Assembly: GCF_900089455.2 (NCBI RefSeq)
Contig: NZ_LT907988.1
Location: forward strand, 3,472,001 to 3,536,000
Reading direction: 5' to 3'
DNA: 64,000 nucleotides
Origin: Orrella dioscoreae
GTDB lineage: Bacteria > Pseudomonadota > Gammaproteobacteria > Burkholderiales > Burkholderiaceae_B
This document shows, in pieces, positions 20,425-30,513 of this stretch (position 1 is the stretch's first letter; every line of letters starts with the position of its first letter). The translations under genes were made by a program, and so were the position numbers. Below the pieces are notes generated by a model. That model saw only the letters and a program-made list of their open reading frames with translations. It did no database searches and was not told the DNA's origin.

Positions 20425-22512
20425 TTACGCGGCGGGCGGGATGTTCACCGGCCGGATCGTGCCTTGCACGATGTGCGCGCCGAAGTCGCGCATGAGGGCC
20501 TGCACGAAGGGATCTTCGTGGATGATGGTTTCGGCGGCCTGCTGGCGCGCCGCGATCTCGGCCTGCGCCACCGCGTGGGCGGTGCCGTCGCCGGTTTCGC
20601 CGAACTGCACCTCGAGCTGCACGTGGCCGCCGAAGTGTTCGGCCAGCGCCTGGCGCAGGCGTTCTCGGCCCGGCGTGTCGGCCAGGGCGCGGGCGGCCAC
20701 GCGCAAGGTGATCAGGCGACCGCGCACGCCGGCCCACTCGCTTTGGCGAGCCAGTTCCGCGGCCAGGCCGGTGACGGGCAGGCGCGCGGCCAGGGCATGC
20801 CACTCGCCTTTCAGTTCGATGGGGCTTTCCCCCGCGGCGGCGGCGAGCGCAGAGGCAGCGGGCACGGCCACCACGCTGCCGGTGGCGGCAGGCAGCACCG
20901 CCTCGCGGCTGATGGGGTGCGCGCTATCAGGGACCGGCCGGTAGTCGTCGAAGCCGGCGGGTTCATAGCCGCCGTCGTAGTCGGGCGGCGGGCCGTCATC
21001 GGGCATGTCGTAGCCGGCGTCACCCGCGTCGTACTGCACGTCGTCAGGCGGCTCGGGTTGGGCGGGCGGCTCGGGCGCGCGCGCGCGCGCGGCGGCGGGT
21101 GCCGGCGCGGCAACCGGGGGCGTAACCGAAGCGGGCGCTGCGCTGGCAGGCACGGGTTGCGCGGCCACGGGCGCGGTCGGCCTGGCGGCGGCGGGGGGAT
21201 CCTCCCAGGCCGGGGTCGACACCGGAGCCGGGGCGACTGCCGGTGCAGCCTGGGCCTGGGGCGGCGCTGCGGGCGCGGCAGCCGGCGCAGGCACCACCAC
21301 CCGCGCCACGGCGGGCGTGGGCGCCAGCGGGGCCGACGCCGCTTGCGCGGTTGCGGCGGCAGCCGGCGCAGTCGCAGGCGCCGTGGCGGCGCCTGCGGCA
21401 GGCGCGCTCAGGCGCGGCGCGGGCGGGTCGTCGCCCAGCAGGGCCAGCATGCGCAGGCACGCCATGACGAAACCGGCATATTCATCGGGCGCAAGCGCCA
21501 GCTCGCTGCGGCTGTGCACCGCGACGGAGTAGAACAGTTGCAGGGTATCCGGGTGCAGCACGGTCGCCAGGCGGGCGATGTCCTCGGCCAGCGGGTCGCC
21601 CTGCGTGGCGGCGCCGGGCACCCGCTGCTCCACGGCCACGCGCGACAGCAGCACGGCCAGGTCAGCCAGCGCGCCGGCATAGGACAGGCCGCGGGTGTTG
21701 AGTTCGTCCGCCACGGCCAGCACGGCGCTGCCCTGCCCCGCCGCCAGCGCGTCGAGCAGGCGCACCAGGTGCCGCTGGTCGATGGTGCCCAGCATGCCGC
21801 GCACGGACTCTTCCGTGAGATTGCCGGCGCTGTACGCAATGGCCTGGTCGGTGAGCGACAGCGCGTCGCGCATGGACCCGCCGGCCGCCTGGCCGATGAG
21901 GCGCAAGGCGGGCACGTCGAAGCCGATGGCTTCCTCGGCCAGCACATGCTGCAAGTGGCCCACGATGGCATCGGCCGGCATCTGCTTCAGGTTGAACTGC
22001 AGGCAGCGCGACAGCACCGTCACCGGGATCTTCTGCGGATCGGTGGTGGCCAGGATGAACTTGACGTGGGGCGGCGGCTCTTCCAGCGTCTTCAGCATGG
22101 CATTGAAGGCGTGGCCGGTCAGCATGTGCACTTCGTCGATCATGTAGACCTTGAAGCGGCCCGCGCCCGGCGAATAGACCGCCTGTTCCAGCAACTGCGT
22201 CATCTCGTCGACGCCGCGGTTGGACGCCGCATCCAGCTCGAGGTAATCCACGTAACGGCCCGCGTCTATCTCGGTGCACGCGCGACAGACGCCGCAAGGC
22301 GTGGCCGTGATGCCGGTTTCGCAGTTCAGGGATTTGGCGAGGATGCGCGAAAGCGTGGTCTTGCCCACGCCCCGGGTGCCCGTGAAAAGCCAAGCATGGT
22401 GCAGGCGCTGGGTGGTGAGCGCATGCGTGAGTGCACGCACCACGTGGTCTTGCCCGACCAGGGTATCGAAAGACCGCGGGCGCCACTTACGGGCAAGTAC
22501 CAGATAAGTCAT
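20425..22512 (-). CDS. dnaX: DNA polymerase III subunit tau
   Basis: The 695-residue clamp-loader ATPase has Walker A GTRGVGKT at residues 45-52, a zinc module with Cys64, 73, 76 and 79, a DEVHML Walker B and the sensor LSRCLQF. A long Ala/Pro-rich linker (about residues 385-560) leads to the tau C-terminal domain that binds the polymerase and helicase. The start at 22512 matches the family's [12 protein letters not shown] opening. No A-rich slippery heptamer of the E. coli kind is found at the end of the ATPase part, so a frameshifted gamma form is not supported. Confidence 0.96.
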   Translation of the reverse strand: MTYLVLARKWRPRSFDTLVGQDHVVRALTHALTTQRLHHAWLFTGTRGVGKTTLSRILAKSLNCETGITATPCGVCRACTEIDAGRYVDYLELDAASNRGVDEMTQLLEQAVYSPGAGRFKVYMIDEVHMLTGHAFNAMLKTLEEPPPHVKFILATTDPQKIPVTVLSRCLQFNLKQMPADAIVGHLQHVLAEEAIGFDVPALRLIGQAAGGSMRDALSLTDQAIAYSAGNLTEESVRGMLGTIDQRHLVRLLDALAAGQGSAVLAVADELNTRGLSYAGALADLAVLLSRVAVEQRVPGAATQGDPLAEDIARLATVLHPDTLQLFYSVAVHSRSELALAPDEYAGFVMACLRMLALLGDDPPAPRLSAPAAGAATAPATAPAAAATAQAASAPLAPTPAVARVVVPAPAAAPAAPPQAQAAPAVAPAPVSTPAWEDPPAAARPTAPVAAQPVPASAAPASVTPPVAAPAPAAARARAPEPPAQPEPPDDVQYDAGDAGYDMPDDGPPPDYDGGYEPAGFDDYRPVPDSAHPISREAVLPAATGSVVAVPAASALAAAAGESPIELKGEWHALAARLPVTGLAAELARQSEWAGVRGRLITLRVAARALADTPGRERLRQALAEHFGGHVQLEVQFGETGDGTAHAVAQAEIAARQQAAETIIHEDPFVQALMRDFGAHIVQGTIRPVNIPPAA

Positions 22513-22587
22513 GCCGGGATTGTAGGGGATACCCAGGCCGCACGCTTGCGCCGCAGGCAAGGTCACGGCATGGGCAGAAATGAGAAA

Positions 22588-22682
22588 GGCGAGCCTGACT
22601 TCGGCACTGGTTCCGCACGACTATGGCTGCTTCGTTCCCGACCTGACCAGATTTGTCGCCGAACCATGCGAAGGGGCCCGCC
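22588..22682 (-). ncRNA. ffs: 4.5S signal recognition particle RNA
   Basis: On the minus strand the segment contains the universal domain IV core, CTGGTCAGGTCGGGAACGAA, followed by GCAGCC. The flanking arms pair: GGCGGGCC at the 5' end with GGCTCGCC at the 3' end, and GTTCGGC with GCCGAAG. A pyrimidine-rich tail, TTTCTCATTTCTG, follows. A TAGAAT -10 box lies on the minus strand at 22694-22689, about 7 bases before the start. With Ffh the RNA targets membrane proteins. Placement upstream of dnaX is typical for this group. End points are estimates. Confidence 0.92.
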
Positions 22683-22748
22683 ACCGCTATTCTAGCAGGC
22701 TTGCGCGTTGCGTTCTTTCAGGCGAGCGCGCCGGTGATGTCCTGCCTC

Positions 22749-25700
22749 TCAGAATTCGATCCAGATGTCCGCGCGCGGGAAATACAGCGCCGCCTTGACC
22801 GGCCTGGCGTCCAGCGCCGCCACCTGCGCCACGTAGCGGCGCAATTGCTCGGCATGGCGCAGCCGCATGCGCGCGGTGAACGCCTCGCCGGACTCGTGCT
22901 GGCGCGGCACCGAGGTCTTGTAGTCCACCACCAGCCAGCCCGCGTCGGTATCCAGTGCCAGGTCGATCACCGATACCTTGCCCGCCAGGTCCAGCAGCGG
23001 CCACTCGCGACGCGCGTGCCCTTGCGACAGCAGCCAGCGGCCGCGTTCGTGGCGTACCGAGGCCTGCAAGGCATCCAGCACGTCTTGGGCCGCTGCGTCG
23101 GCCGTGCCGTCGGGCACGCCCACGCGCGTCAGTTGCCGGCGCATGCGCGCCAGGTTGGCGGCCAGGTGCTCGGCGGGCCAGGCATCCAGCCCATCGCGGC
23201 CGATCTGCGCCAGCCAGGCATGCACCAGGGTGCCGACGCTGGCTTCGTGGCCGGCCTGGGACTCCCACAGGCTGTCGCCCGCCGCGGCAGGCGGCGCCAG
23301 GGGGGCTGACAAGGGAGCGGGCACGGCGTGTGCGGCCACGCGCCGCAGCGGCTCCCCGCGCAAGGCGGGAGCCCCCGCAGCCAGCGCCGCAACGCCGTCC
23401 ATCCGGGCCGGCGCCTGCGGCGCAGCCAGATGCGGCCACAAGCGCGCCAGCAGGCTGGTGGCGCCCGGCGCGCGCGCGCCGCCGTCCTCGCCGGGCGTCA
23501 AGGCCGCCACCAGGTGCAGGCGCTCGCGGGCCCGCGTGGCGGCCACGTACAGCAGGCGGTCTGCCTCGTATTCGGCGCGGCGGCGCTCGCGGCGCGCCAG
23601 GAACAGCGAGACCGGATCATGTTCCTTTTCCGCGCGCGCCTTCACCGGCCCCAGCAGCACCCTGCCCTCGCTCTGCTCGAAACGCACCAGCGGCGGCTGG
23701 TCGCCGCGCGGGGCGCGTTCGAGGCCGTACAGGATGACCGTGTCGAACTGCAGGCCCTTGGATTTGTGCATGGTCATGATTTCGACCGCGGGCCCGTCGG
23801 CATCCGAGGACGCGAACAGGCGCGCCACCGCGGCATCCAAGGCGTCGGTGTCCAGGCCGCCATAGGGCGCCAGGCGCTCGACCAGCCGCAGCAGGCTCTC
23901 CGTATCGCGCACGTCGCCCGCGCCGGCGTACAGGCCGGTGCCGCCGAGCAGGCGCCAGATGCGCTCGACCCAGGCCGCGAAGGGCACGCCGCCCGACGCA
24001 TTGCCCTCATCCAGCAGGATCGAGGCCGCGCGGGCCAGGCGCGCATGCTCATCAGCGGCCAGCACGGCGCGTGCCGGCTGCGTGCCGTCCTCGCCCTCCG
24101 CCAGCGCACGCGCCATCAGCACGGGCACAGGCAGGCGATGATCGGCGCCGAAAAGCGCATGCAGGCTGTCCAGCGTCAGGCCGCACAGGGGCGAGCGCAG
24201 CACGGCGAGCCAGGCCAGCCGGTCACCCGGATGCGACAGGGCGCGCACCAGCTGGACCAGGTCGGCCACGCACTCACGGCGTGCCAGCGGCACCAGTTCG
24301 ACCGCGCGGCTGGGGATGCCGTCGCGGGCCAGGCGGCGCGTGAGGCGCCCCAGGTGGCTGCGCGCGCGCACCAGCACCGCCACCGGATGCGCGCTGTCCG
24401 CGTGCGCGGCCAAGGCCTCGCGCGCCAGTCGCGCGACGCAGTCGGCGCCGGGATCGGGATCCTGCTCGTCAGGCCAGACCGCATGGAATTGCAGCGCGGG
24501 GCCGTCCATGGCGGCATGGAACGCCGCCGACGGCGCGTAGCGGATCGCGCCCGTCACGGCGTCATCTGCCGGAGGCAGCACCTGCGCGAAGACGTCGTTG
24601 ACCCACGCCACCACGCCCGCCTGCGAACGGAAGTTGTCGGTCAGGGACAGGAAGATGGGACGCAGGGCGCCCAGGCCCTGGTCGCGCACATGCAGGAACA
24701 GGCCCACTTCCGCCTTGCGGAAGCGGTAGATCGACTGCATGGGATCGCCCACCAGGAAGAGCGTGCGGCCATCGCCGTCCTGCCAGCCGGACGTGAGCGT
24801 GCCGACCAGGTCGATCTGCGCCTGGCTGGTGTCCTGGAACTCGTCGATGAGCAGATGACGGATGGAGGCGTCGAGACGCAGCAGCAGCTCGCCTGGATCG
24901 TCGGCCCGGCCCAGCGCAGCCTGCACGCGTTGCGAGACCTCGATGAAGTCGACTTCTCCGGCCTCGGCGAACTGCAGCTGCAACTGTGCGGCAGCCAGGC
25001 GCAAGGTCATCAACTGCGCGCCCAGCACGTCCCACTGCGCATCGCTGAAACCGGGCTCGGGCAGGCCGCGCACGCCATCCAGGCGGGTGACCCACGCCGG
25101 TGTGCCCACGTCGCCATGCTCTTCGAGCCACGCGGTGAAGGGCGCCTTGTACGCGCACTTGGCCGGGAAGCCCAGGTTCTTGTTGACGCCACGCGGACTG
25201 CGCAGCCCGCCTTCCTTGGTCAGCAACAGGTGCGCCAGCGCGCGCCAGCACGCCAGGGAGTGCGGGTCGGATGAAAACGCGGCGCCATCCCAATCGGCCA
25301 GGGGCGCCAACAGATTGGGCAGGCCTTCTGCGGTCAGGTTGTCGCAGGCCAGCCTGGCCGGACCGGACAGGGATTCGGCCCAGCCGCGCGGCATGAGGCG
25401 CGCCAAGGCCCGCAACTCGACGGCCACGGTGTCATGCAACGCGGCTTCCAGCGCCTCGCGATCATCACCATGGCGCAGCAGGGGCAGCCACTGATCGCGC
25501 TGGCCCAGCATGGCGGACAGCGCGTCGCGCGCCGCGCCAAGATCCATGTCCAGATGCGCCAGCAAGCGGCGCACCGCGTCGAACGCCTCGTCTTCGGCCA
25601 GGGCCAGCGTGGCCTGCGCCGCCTTGTCGTAATGCAGGCGCGCATCGTCGGCGATGCCCGGCATGCCGCCCATGCCCGACAACCACGGCATGCTGCGCAA

Positions 25701-26084
25701 GAGACCCGCGCAGAAGGCGTCGATGGTGCGCACCCCCAACCGGGCCGGGTGACGCAGCAGGTTCCAGCCCTGCTGCGCATCATGCGCCAGCGCACGGCGT
25801 GCCAGCGTCCAGCTGCGGCGGGCATGCGGCGCTTCGGGTTCAGGCTCAAGACCACGCGCCAGCTTCTCCAGCACGCGCGCGTGCATTTCGGACGCCGCCT
25901 TGCGGGTGAAGGTGATGGCGACGATTTCCTCCGGCCGCGACACCGTCGGCAGCAAGGCCAGGATGCGATCGGTCAGCAGTTCCGTCTTGCCCGAGCCAGC
26001 GGGCGCCTGCACCAGGAAGGACTGCATGGGATCGAGCGCGCGCAGGCGCTCGGCGTGATCCTGCGGCAAGCGTTCTTCAGTCAT
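22749..26084 (-). CDS. UvrD-type helicase with RecB-like nuclease domain (AddA-like)
   Basis: The 1111-residue protein begins with a superfamily 1 helicase: FLVQAPAGSGKTELLTDRIL (Walker A), IVAITFTRKAASEMHARV, LLIDEFQDTSQAQ and YVAATRARERLHLV. The last 200 residues form a RecB-family nuclease, with the metal and catalytic core VIDLALDTDAGWLVVDYKTS. It should unwind and trim broken DNA ends for recombination. The ATG at 26084 overlaps the partner gene upstream by 8 bases (ATGACTGA). It resembles AddA, but the pair is a distinct betaproteobacterial version, and no recC or recD is nearby. Confidence 0.88.
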   Translation of the reverse strand: MTEERLPQDHAERLRALDPMQSFLVQAPAGSGKTELLTDRILALLPTVSRPEEIVAITFTRKAASEMHARVLEKLARGLEPEPEAPHARRSWTLARRALAHDAQQGWNLLRHPARLGVRTIDAFCAGLLRSMPWLSGMGGMPGIADDARLHYDKAAQATLALAEDEAFDAVRRLLAHLDMDLGAARDALSAMLGQRDQWLPLLRHGDDREALEAALHDTVAVELRALARLMPRGWAESLSGPARLACDNLTAEGLPNLLAPLADWDGAAFSSDPHSLACWRALAHLLLTKEGGLRSPRGVNKNLGFPAKCAYKAPFTAWLEEHGDVGTPAWVTRLDGVRGLPEPGFSDAQWDVLGAQLMTLRLAAAQLQLQFAEAGEVDFIEVSQRVQAALGRADDPGELLLRLDASIRHLLIDEFQDTSQAQIDLVGTLTSGWQDGDGRTLFLVGDPMQSIYRFRKAEVGLFLHVRDQGLGALRPIFLSLTDNFRSQAGVVAWVNDVFAQVLPPADDAVTGAIRYAPSAAFHAAMDGPALQFHAVWPDEQDPDPGADCVARLAREALAAHADSAHPVAVLVRARSHLGRLTRRLARDGIPSRAVELVPLARRECVADLVQLVRALSHPGDRLAWLAVLRSPLCGLTLDSLHALFGADHRLPVPVLMARALAEGEDGTQPARAVLAADEHARLARAASILLDEGNASGGVPFAAWVERIWRLLGGTGLYAGAGDVRDTESLLRLVERLAPYGGLDTDALDAAVARLFASSDADGPAVEIMTMHKSKGLQFDTVILYGLERAPRGDQPPLVRFEQSEGRVLLGPVKARAEKEHDPVSLFLARRERRRAEYEADRLLYVAATRARERLHLVAALTPGEDGGARAPGATSLLARLWPHLAAPQAPARMDGVAALAAGAPALRGEPLRRVAAHAVPAPLSAPLAPPAAAGDSLWESQAGHEASVGTLVHAWLAQIGRDGLDAWPAEHLAANLARMRRQLTRVGVPDGTADAAAQDVLDALQASVRHERGRWLLSQGHARREWPLLDLAGKVSVIDLALDTDAGWLVVDYKTSVPRQHESGEAFTARMRLRHAEQLRRYVAQVAALDARPVKAALYFPRADIWIEF

Positions 26085-28761
26085 CGCCGCCGTCCTCGTC
26101 CAGCTCCAGGTCCAGCCGCAGGAAGGGCTGGGCATCGCAATACGTCAGGTCATCGGTGCGCCAGGCGACATTGTCGGCCACGCCTTGCGCGAACTCATCG
26201 GCCAGCGTTTCGATGGCCGCGCGCCAGTGCGCCAGCACGCCCTGCCAATCGAGGCCGCCGAAAGCCTCGGCATCCGATGGCGCGGCCACGCCCTCCAGCC
26301 CGAGGTCGGTGTCGGCCATGCCCTGCACCGCGACCTGGCGCGCGTGGATCTGCGCCAGCAACAGGCCCGCCACGTCCGCGCCCTCCTGGCGCGCGATGAC
26401 CGCGGCATAGAAGGGCAACTGCAGGTTGACGGGCCGGGCACGCGCCCAGTCCGCCAACGGCCGCCCGGGCGCCCCGCCGGTCTTGTAATCCAGGATGACG
26501 CGGCTGCCATCGGGCAGGGTGTCCATGCGGTCCAGCCGCAAGGACAAGGACAGCGGCCCGCGCTGCCAGTCGTAGGCCTGCTCGATCTGCGCAACGGCAA
26601 AGGGCAGGCGCTGCGCCTCGATGGCCAGCCAGTTGGCCAGCACGACGCGCGCCCGCGCGCACTCCAGCGCGCGCAGGGCCTCGCCATAGCCGATCAGTTG
26701 GTGCGCCGCACGCGTCACGGCGGCATCGATGCTGGCGGCCAGCGTCCCGCCCGCCATCGCCGCATGCAGGCCATCCTGGTCGCGCAGGTCGTCCCAGAGG
26801 ATTTCCAGCGCCTCGTGCAGGAACTGGCCGCGCACATTCATCGCGCCGGGTTCGGCATACGGCTGCATGGCGCGGGCGCCCAGGCGATGGCGCGCGAATG
26901 CCCACAAGGGATTGCGCGCCTGCGTGTCCAGCACGTCCAGGCCGCCGGTGGTCTGCGCGCCTTGCGCCAGCGCGGGGCCGCGCGCGTCCTGGAAGGTTTC
27001 CACGGGCAGGGCCTGGGCCTGCGCATCCTGGACCAGCAAATCGATATCGTCAGGCAGCCCGGCGATCAGCGGCGAAGGCCGCAGGTCGCGCTCGCCCTCC
27101 CGCTGCGCGCAGCTCACCACGATGTCGGGCGCGGCGCGCAGCAGGGTGGCGTACATGTCTTCCGCCCACTGCCGCTCGCGCTCCGGCGTGGCGCGCGGCG
27201 CCTGGGCCTGGCGCAGGGCCGGCAAGGGCAACAGGGGATTCGGGCGCGGCGCGGCAGGCAGCACGTCGTCGGTCAGGCCCAGCACCCACACGCCGTCCCA
27301 ACGGCCGCCCTCGGCTTCCAGCAAGCCCAGCACGTCCAGCCGCGCATTGGGATCGCGTTGCGGCTGGAAGGGAGAGTTGCGCGCCAGGCGCGCCAGCAGC
27401 TGCACGGCGGCCGCGCCATCGAGCCTGCCGGTGGCCGGCGACAAGGCGGCATAGCGATCCAGCGATTCGCCCAGTTCCGCCAGCACCTGGAAACCGGTGC
27501 TGTCCAGCGGTGACGGGCCCGGGAAACCCAGCGCGGCCAGGGCTGCGCGCAAGCGTCGGGCCCACAGGTCTGCGCCTACGCGGCGCGGACCGTCCTGCCA
27601 GGCGGCCACGGCGTCCCGCCAGGCCCGCTGCAGGCGCGTGGCCTGCAGGTCGATGAGCTCGGCTTCCCAGTCGTGCGCATTCAGGCGCACGATGCCCCGG
27701 CGGCGCCAGCGCACGTCCAGCGCGGCGCGCGCGCCCTGCTCGATGCCTGCGCCCGCGCAGTGCCCCGCCAGCAGGGCAGCGCCCAGCACGCGCGTCTCGC
27801 AGGCGCCGTATTGCGTCATGTCGGCCAGTGCCGACAGCCATGCCAGGGCGGCGCGCACCGCGGGCCACTCCACCAGTGGCGGCGCCACCGCCACGTTGAA
27901 AGGCCTGGACGCGCCCTCGTCGCCATCGGCCAGCGCCCGCGCCAGCACCCGGCGTGCCAACGGCGCGTCTTCCTCCAGCTTGGGCGACACGATGGCATAG
28001 CGCCCCTCTGGCGACGCCGACAACTGGCGCGCCGCCCAGGCCGCCGCCTGGCGCCACTCGGCGCCGCGATCCGCGGGCTGGCAGCGGCGCGGCACGGCCT
28101 GCGCATTCTCTTCTTCGTCCAGGCGCAGCACCTGCGCGCCGCCTTCGGCGAAGGCCAGCGCCAGGCGGCGCAGGCGCGGCGACGGCGTCGCGAAGCCCGC
28201 CATCACCACATGCCCGGGCGCGGGCAAGGCGCGTTGCTCCAGGGCCTGCAGCACGCCCGCATAGCCCTGGTTGGCATCCTCGGCATCGAGTTCGCCCAGG
28301 CGCGCGCGATAGGCGGCGCGCCAGCGCAGAAAACTGCGGTATTCGTCGGTGGCCATGCCCTCTGGCACGCGCACGGCCCATTCGTCCGCCAGGGTGTCGG
28401 CGTCCATGGCCAGGCGCGCGGCCTGCGTGGCGTCCAGCAGCGGCTGGTCGGCCTCGGCGCGGCGGATCACGTCGGTCCACAGCGCCTGGGCCGCAAACGA
28501 TGACAGGCGATAGGCGGGCACCTCATGCTGCGGCAGGAAGGTCAGGGCATGCGCGGTTTCTTCCAGCCAGGCGGACAGCGGCACGATGCGCGGCAGCTCG
28601 GCCACGCGCTTTTCCGCGTTCAGGTGGCGCACCCACTCGGTCACCAGGCGCCGGGCGTGGCGGTTGTTGACGGTGAGCACCAGCGTGCACGCGGGCGGCA
28701 GGTCGGCCAGCCCGTCGCGGGAAATGCCCAGCAGGTCCCAGGCGGTGATGTCGGGCTGCAT
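26077..28761 (-). CDS. PD-(D/E)XK nuclease-family DNA repair protein (AddB-like partner)
   Basis: The 894-residue protein has a degenerate helicase-like body without a clear Walker A motif and a C-terminal RecB-type nuclease domain with RLDRMDTLPDGSRVILDYKTGG. This is the pattern of the family annotated as probable DNA repair proteins next to RecB-like helicases, analogous to AddB. It is translationally coupled to the helicase downstream and to a small membrane protein upstream (TGATG). Together they likely form a two-nuclease end-resection complex. Confidence 0.82.
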   Translation of the reverse strand: MQPDITAWDLLGISRDGLADLPPACTLVLTVNNRHARRLVTEWVRHLNAEKRVAELPRIVPLSAWLEETAHALTFLPQHEVPAYRLSSFAAQALWTDVIRRAEADQPLLDATQAARLAMDADTLADEWAVRVPEGMATDEYRSFLRWRAAYRARLGELDAEDANQGYAGVLQALEQRALPAPGHVVMAGFATPSPRLRRLALAFAEGGAQVLRLDEEENAQAVPRRCQPADRGAEWRQAAAWAARQLSASPEGRYAIVSPKLEEDAPLARRVLARALADGDEGASRPFNVAVAPPLVEWPAVRAALAWLSALADMTQYGACETRVLGAALLAGHCAGAGIEQGARAALDVRWRRRGIVRLNAHDWEAELIDLQATRLQRAWRDAVAAWQDGPRRVGADLWARRLRAALAALGFPGPSPLDSTGFQVLAELGESLDRYAALSPATGRLDGAAAVQLLARLARNSPFQPQRDPNARLDVLGLLEAEGGRWDGVWVLGLTDDVLPAAPRPNPLLPLPALRQAQAPRATPERERQWAEDMYATLLRAAPDIVVSCAQREGERDLRPSPLIAGLPDDIDLLVQDAQAQALPVETFQDARGPALAQGAQTTGGLDVLDTQARNPLWAFARHRLGARAMQPYAEPGAMNVRGQFLHEALEILWDDLRDQDGLHAAMAGGTLAASIDAAVTRAAHQLIGYGEALRALECARARVVLANWLAIEAQRLPFAVAQIEQAYDWQRGPLSLSLRLDRMDTLPDGSRVILDYKTGGAPGRPLADWARARPVNLQLPFYAAVIARQEGADVAGLLLAQIHARQVAVQGMADTDLGLEGVAAPSDAEAFGGLDWQGVLAHWRAAIETLADEFAQGVADNVAWRTDDLTYCDAQPFLRLDLELDEDGGDD

Positions 28762-28934
28762 CAGAAGCCGCAGAACGCGGCCACGGTTTCCCAGTTCAGC
28801 ATCATGCCGGGCTGCATGTAGCCCCAGAACCCGATACCCAGCACGGCGGCCAATGCCAGCCCGCCGGCCACGAGCAGCCAGCGCCGGCGGGCGGCGGGGC
28901 GTGGCGAAGAGGCGGACGGGGCAAGAGGCGTCAT
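28761..28934 (-). CDS. Small single-pass membrane protein
   Basis: This 57-residue protein has a basic N-terminus (PRPAARRRW), one membrane segment (LLVAGGLALAAVLGIGFWGY) and a short outer tail. I do not recognise a family. Its stop codon overlaps the start of the nuclease-partner gene in TGATG, and it follows the MFS gene by 7 bases, so it lies inside an operon. The tight coupling suggests it is expressed. A role in tethering the repair enzymes would be guesswork. Confidence 0.6.
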   Translation of the reverse strand: MTPLAPSASSPRPAARRRWLLVAGGLALAAVLGIGFWGYMQPGMMLNWETVAAFCGF

Positions 28935-28941
28935 GAGGGGA

Positions 28942-30147
28942 TCAGGCCGGTTGCGGCTGGGCCAGGGGCCGTTCTTTGACAGGCAGACATAGTAGAGCAG
29001 CAAGCAGCGCCAGGGCCAGCCCCAGCCACCAGACGATGTCGTAGCTGCCCGTCAGGGCATAGACCCGGCCACCCAGCCAGACGCCCAGGAAGCTGCCCAC
29101 CTGGTGCCCCAGGAAGACGATGCCGGACAACGTGGCGGCATAGCGGAACCCATAGATCTGGCCGATGAGCCCCTGCGTGAGGGGCACGGTGCCGAGCCAG
29201 AAGGTTCCCATCCAGGCCGCGAAGACGTACAGCACGAAAGGCGTGAGCGGCATCAGCATCAGCCACAGGATGCCGATGGCGCGCAGGCCGTAGACCCATG
29301 CCAGCAGCATCTTCTTGCTGTACATGCCGCCCAGCTTGCCCGCGCCGAAGGAGCCCGCCACGTTGAAGAGGCCGATCAGCGCCAGCGCGATGGCGCCATT
29401 GCCAGCGTTCAGGCCGCGGTCCGATACGTAGGCCGGCAGGTTCAGCGTGATGAAGGCCGTGTGGAAGCCGCAGACCGCGTAGCTCCAGAACAGGAAATGG
29501 AAAGACGGGTGGCGCGCCGCCTGCCGGATGGCCGCGCCCAGCGACTGCTGCACCACGCCGGCTGCCGGCGCGGCCGGCTTGCCGCGCAGCCACCAGGCCA
29601 GCGGCAGCGCCGCGGCCACGAACATCGACAGCATCAGCAGCGCCCCCTGCCACTGCATCGTGTCGATGAAGAACTGCCCGCTGGGCACGATCAGGAACTG
29701 TCCCAGCGAACCGCCGGCGCTGGCCACGCCCATCGCGGTGCTGCGCGACGCGGGCGGCACCACGCGGGCAATCACGGGCAGCACGACGGGGAAGGTGGTG
29801 CCTGCCTGGCCCAGGCCGACCAGCACGCCCGCGCTCAGCATCAATTCGAGTTCAGACGAGGCGAAGCGCGTGCCGATCATGCCCAACGCGTACAGGAACG
29901 CGCCCAGGGCGATGGTGCGCCCGGAACCATAACGATCGGCCAGGATGCCCATGCCGATACAGGCCGCGCCCCAGACGATGTTCTGGATGGCGAAGGCCAT
30001 GGAAAAGACCTCGCGGCCCCAGCCTTGCGCCAGCCCCATGGGCTGCATGAAGAGGCCGAAGGTGGCACGCACGCCCATGGCGAACAGGACGACGAGCGTA
30101 CCGACGATCAGGGTACGCGTTGCATTGGTTTCCGAGGACTGGGACAT
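28942..30147 (-). CDS. Major facilitator superfamily transporter
   Basis: The 401-residue carrier has about 12 hydrophobic segments and the MFS loop motif GILADRYGSGRTIALG between segments 2 and 3. An N-terminal motif, RATFGLFMQPM, resembles the monocarboxylate/oxalate-formate branch. GGAAGG lies a few bases before the ATG at 30147, which is preferred over one eight codons upstream. It is first in a run that continues into the DNA repair genes. The substrate is unknown. Confidence 0.85.
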   Translation of the reverse strand: MSQSSETNATRTLIVGTLVVLFAMGVRATFGLFMQPMGLAQGWGREVFSMAFAIQNIVWGAACIGMGILADRYGSGRTIALGAFLYALGMIGTRFASSELELMLSAGVLVGLGQAGTTFPVVLPVIARVVPPASRSTAMGVASAGGSLGQFLIVPSGQFFIDTMQWQGALLMLSMFVAAALPLAWWLRGKPAAPAAGVVQQSLGAAIRQAARHPSFHFLFWSYAVCGFHTAFITLNLPAYVSDRGLNAGNGAIALALIGLFNVAGSFGAGKLGGMYSKKMLLAWVYGLRAIGILWLMLMPLTPFVLYVFAAWMGTFWLGTVPLTQGLIGQIYGFRYAATLSGIVFLGHQVGSFLGVWLGGRVYALTGSYDIVWWLGLALALLAALLCLPVKERPLAQPQPA

Positions 30148-30413
30148 GAATGCCTTCCGATGTGAGGCCACGCGGCGCGTGGCCCTCCCGCGCTCTTGAT
30201 GGGCGGGTGCAGGGCATCATATAGAAATAACGTCGGGCTGGCCGCAAAAGCCCTGTTGGCGGGGCAGCCATGCCGGCCAACGACTGACAGCAAGCTGAAT
30301 TCCCATCCGGAACAGGCAAACGCAACACCGGCGCCAGCAGCCCGGAATGCTATGATGCGGACCGCCTGCCAGCCAGGCGATTACCAGTGCCGCGCGCATG
30401 CCGGCCGGGCAGC

Positions 30414-30488
30414 CTCGCCGTAGTTAAATGGATATAACTTCCCCCTCCTAAGGGGAGATTACAGGTTCGATTCCTGTCGGCGAGGCCA
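30414..30488 (+). tRNA. tRNA-Arg(CCT)
   Basis: The acceptor arms CTCGCCG (30414-30420) and CGGCGAG (30478-30484) pair fully. The D-arm region GTTAAATGGATATAAC matches the usual tRNA-Arg(CCT) form. The anticodon stem TCCCC/GGGGA surrounds loop CTCCTAA with anticodon CCT at 30447-30449. The T arm is ACAGG-TTCGATT-CCTGT, the discriminator is G, and CCA is encoded (30486-30488). A TATGAT -10-like box lies at 30351-30356. It reads rare AGG codons. No integration remnant is seen beside it. Confidence 0.97.
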
Positions 30489-30513
30489 GTCTTTTGCGCG
30501 ACCCGCCCTGCCC

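Noticed and set aside
20425-22512. Programmed frameshift in dnaX giving a gamma subunit
   Set aside because: No A-AAA-AAG or similar heptamer with a following stem was found near the end of the ATPase region.
30411-30513. Integration site at tRNA-Arg(CCT)
   Set aside because: No duplicate of the tRNA 3' end, integrase or phage-like gene is visible in the following sequence.
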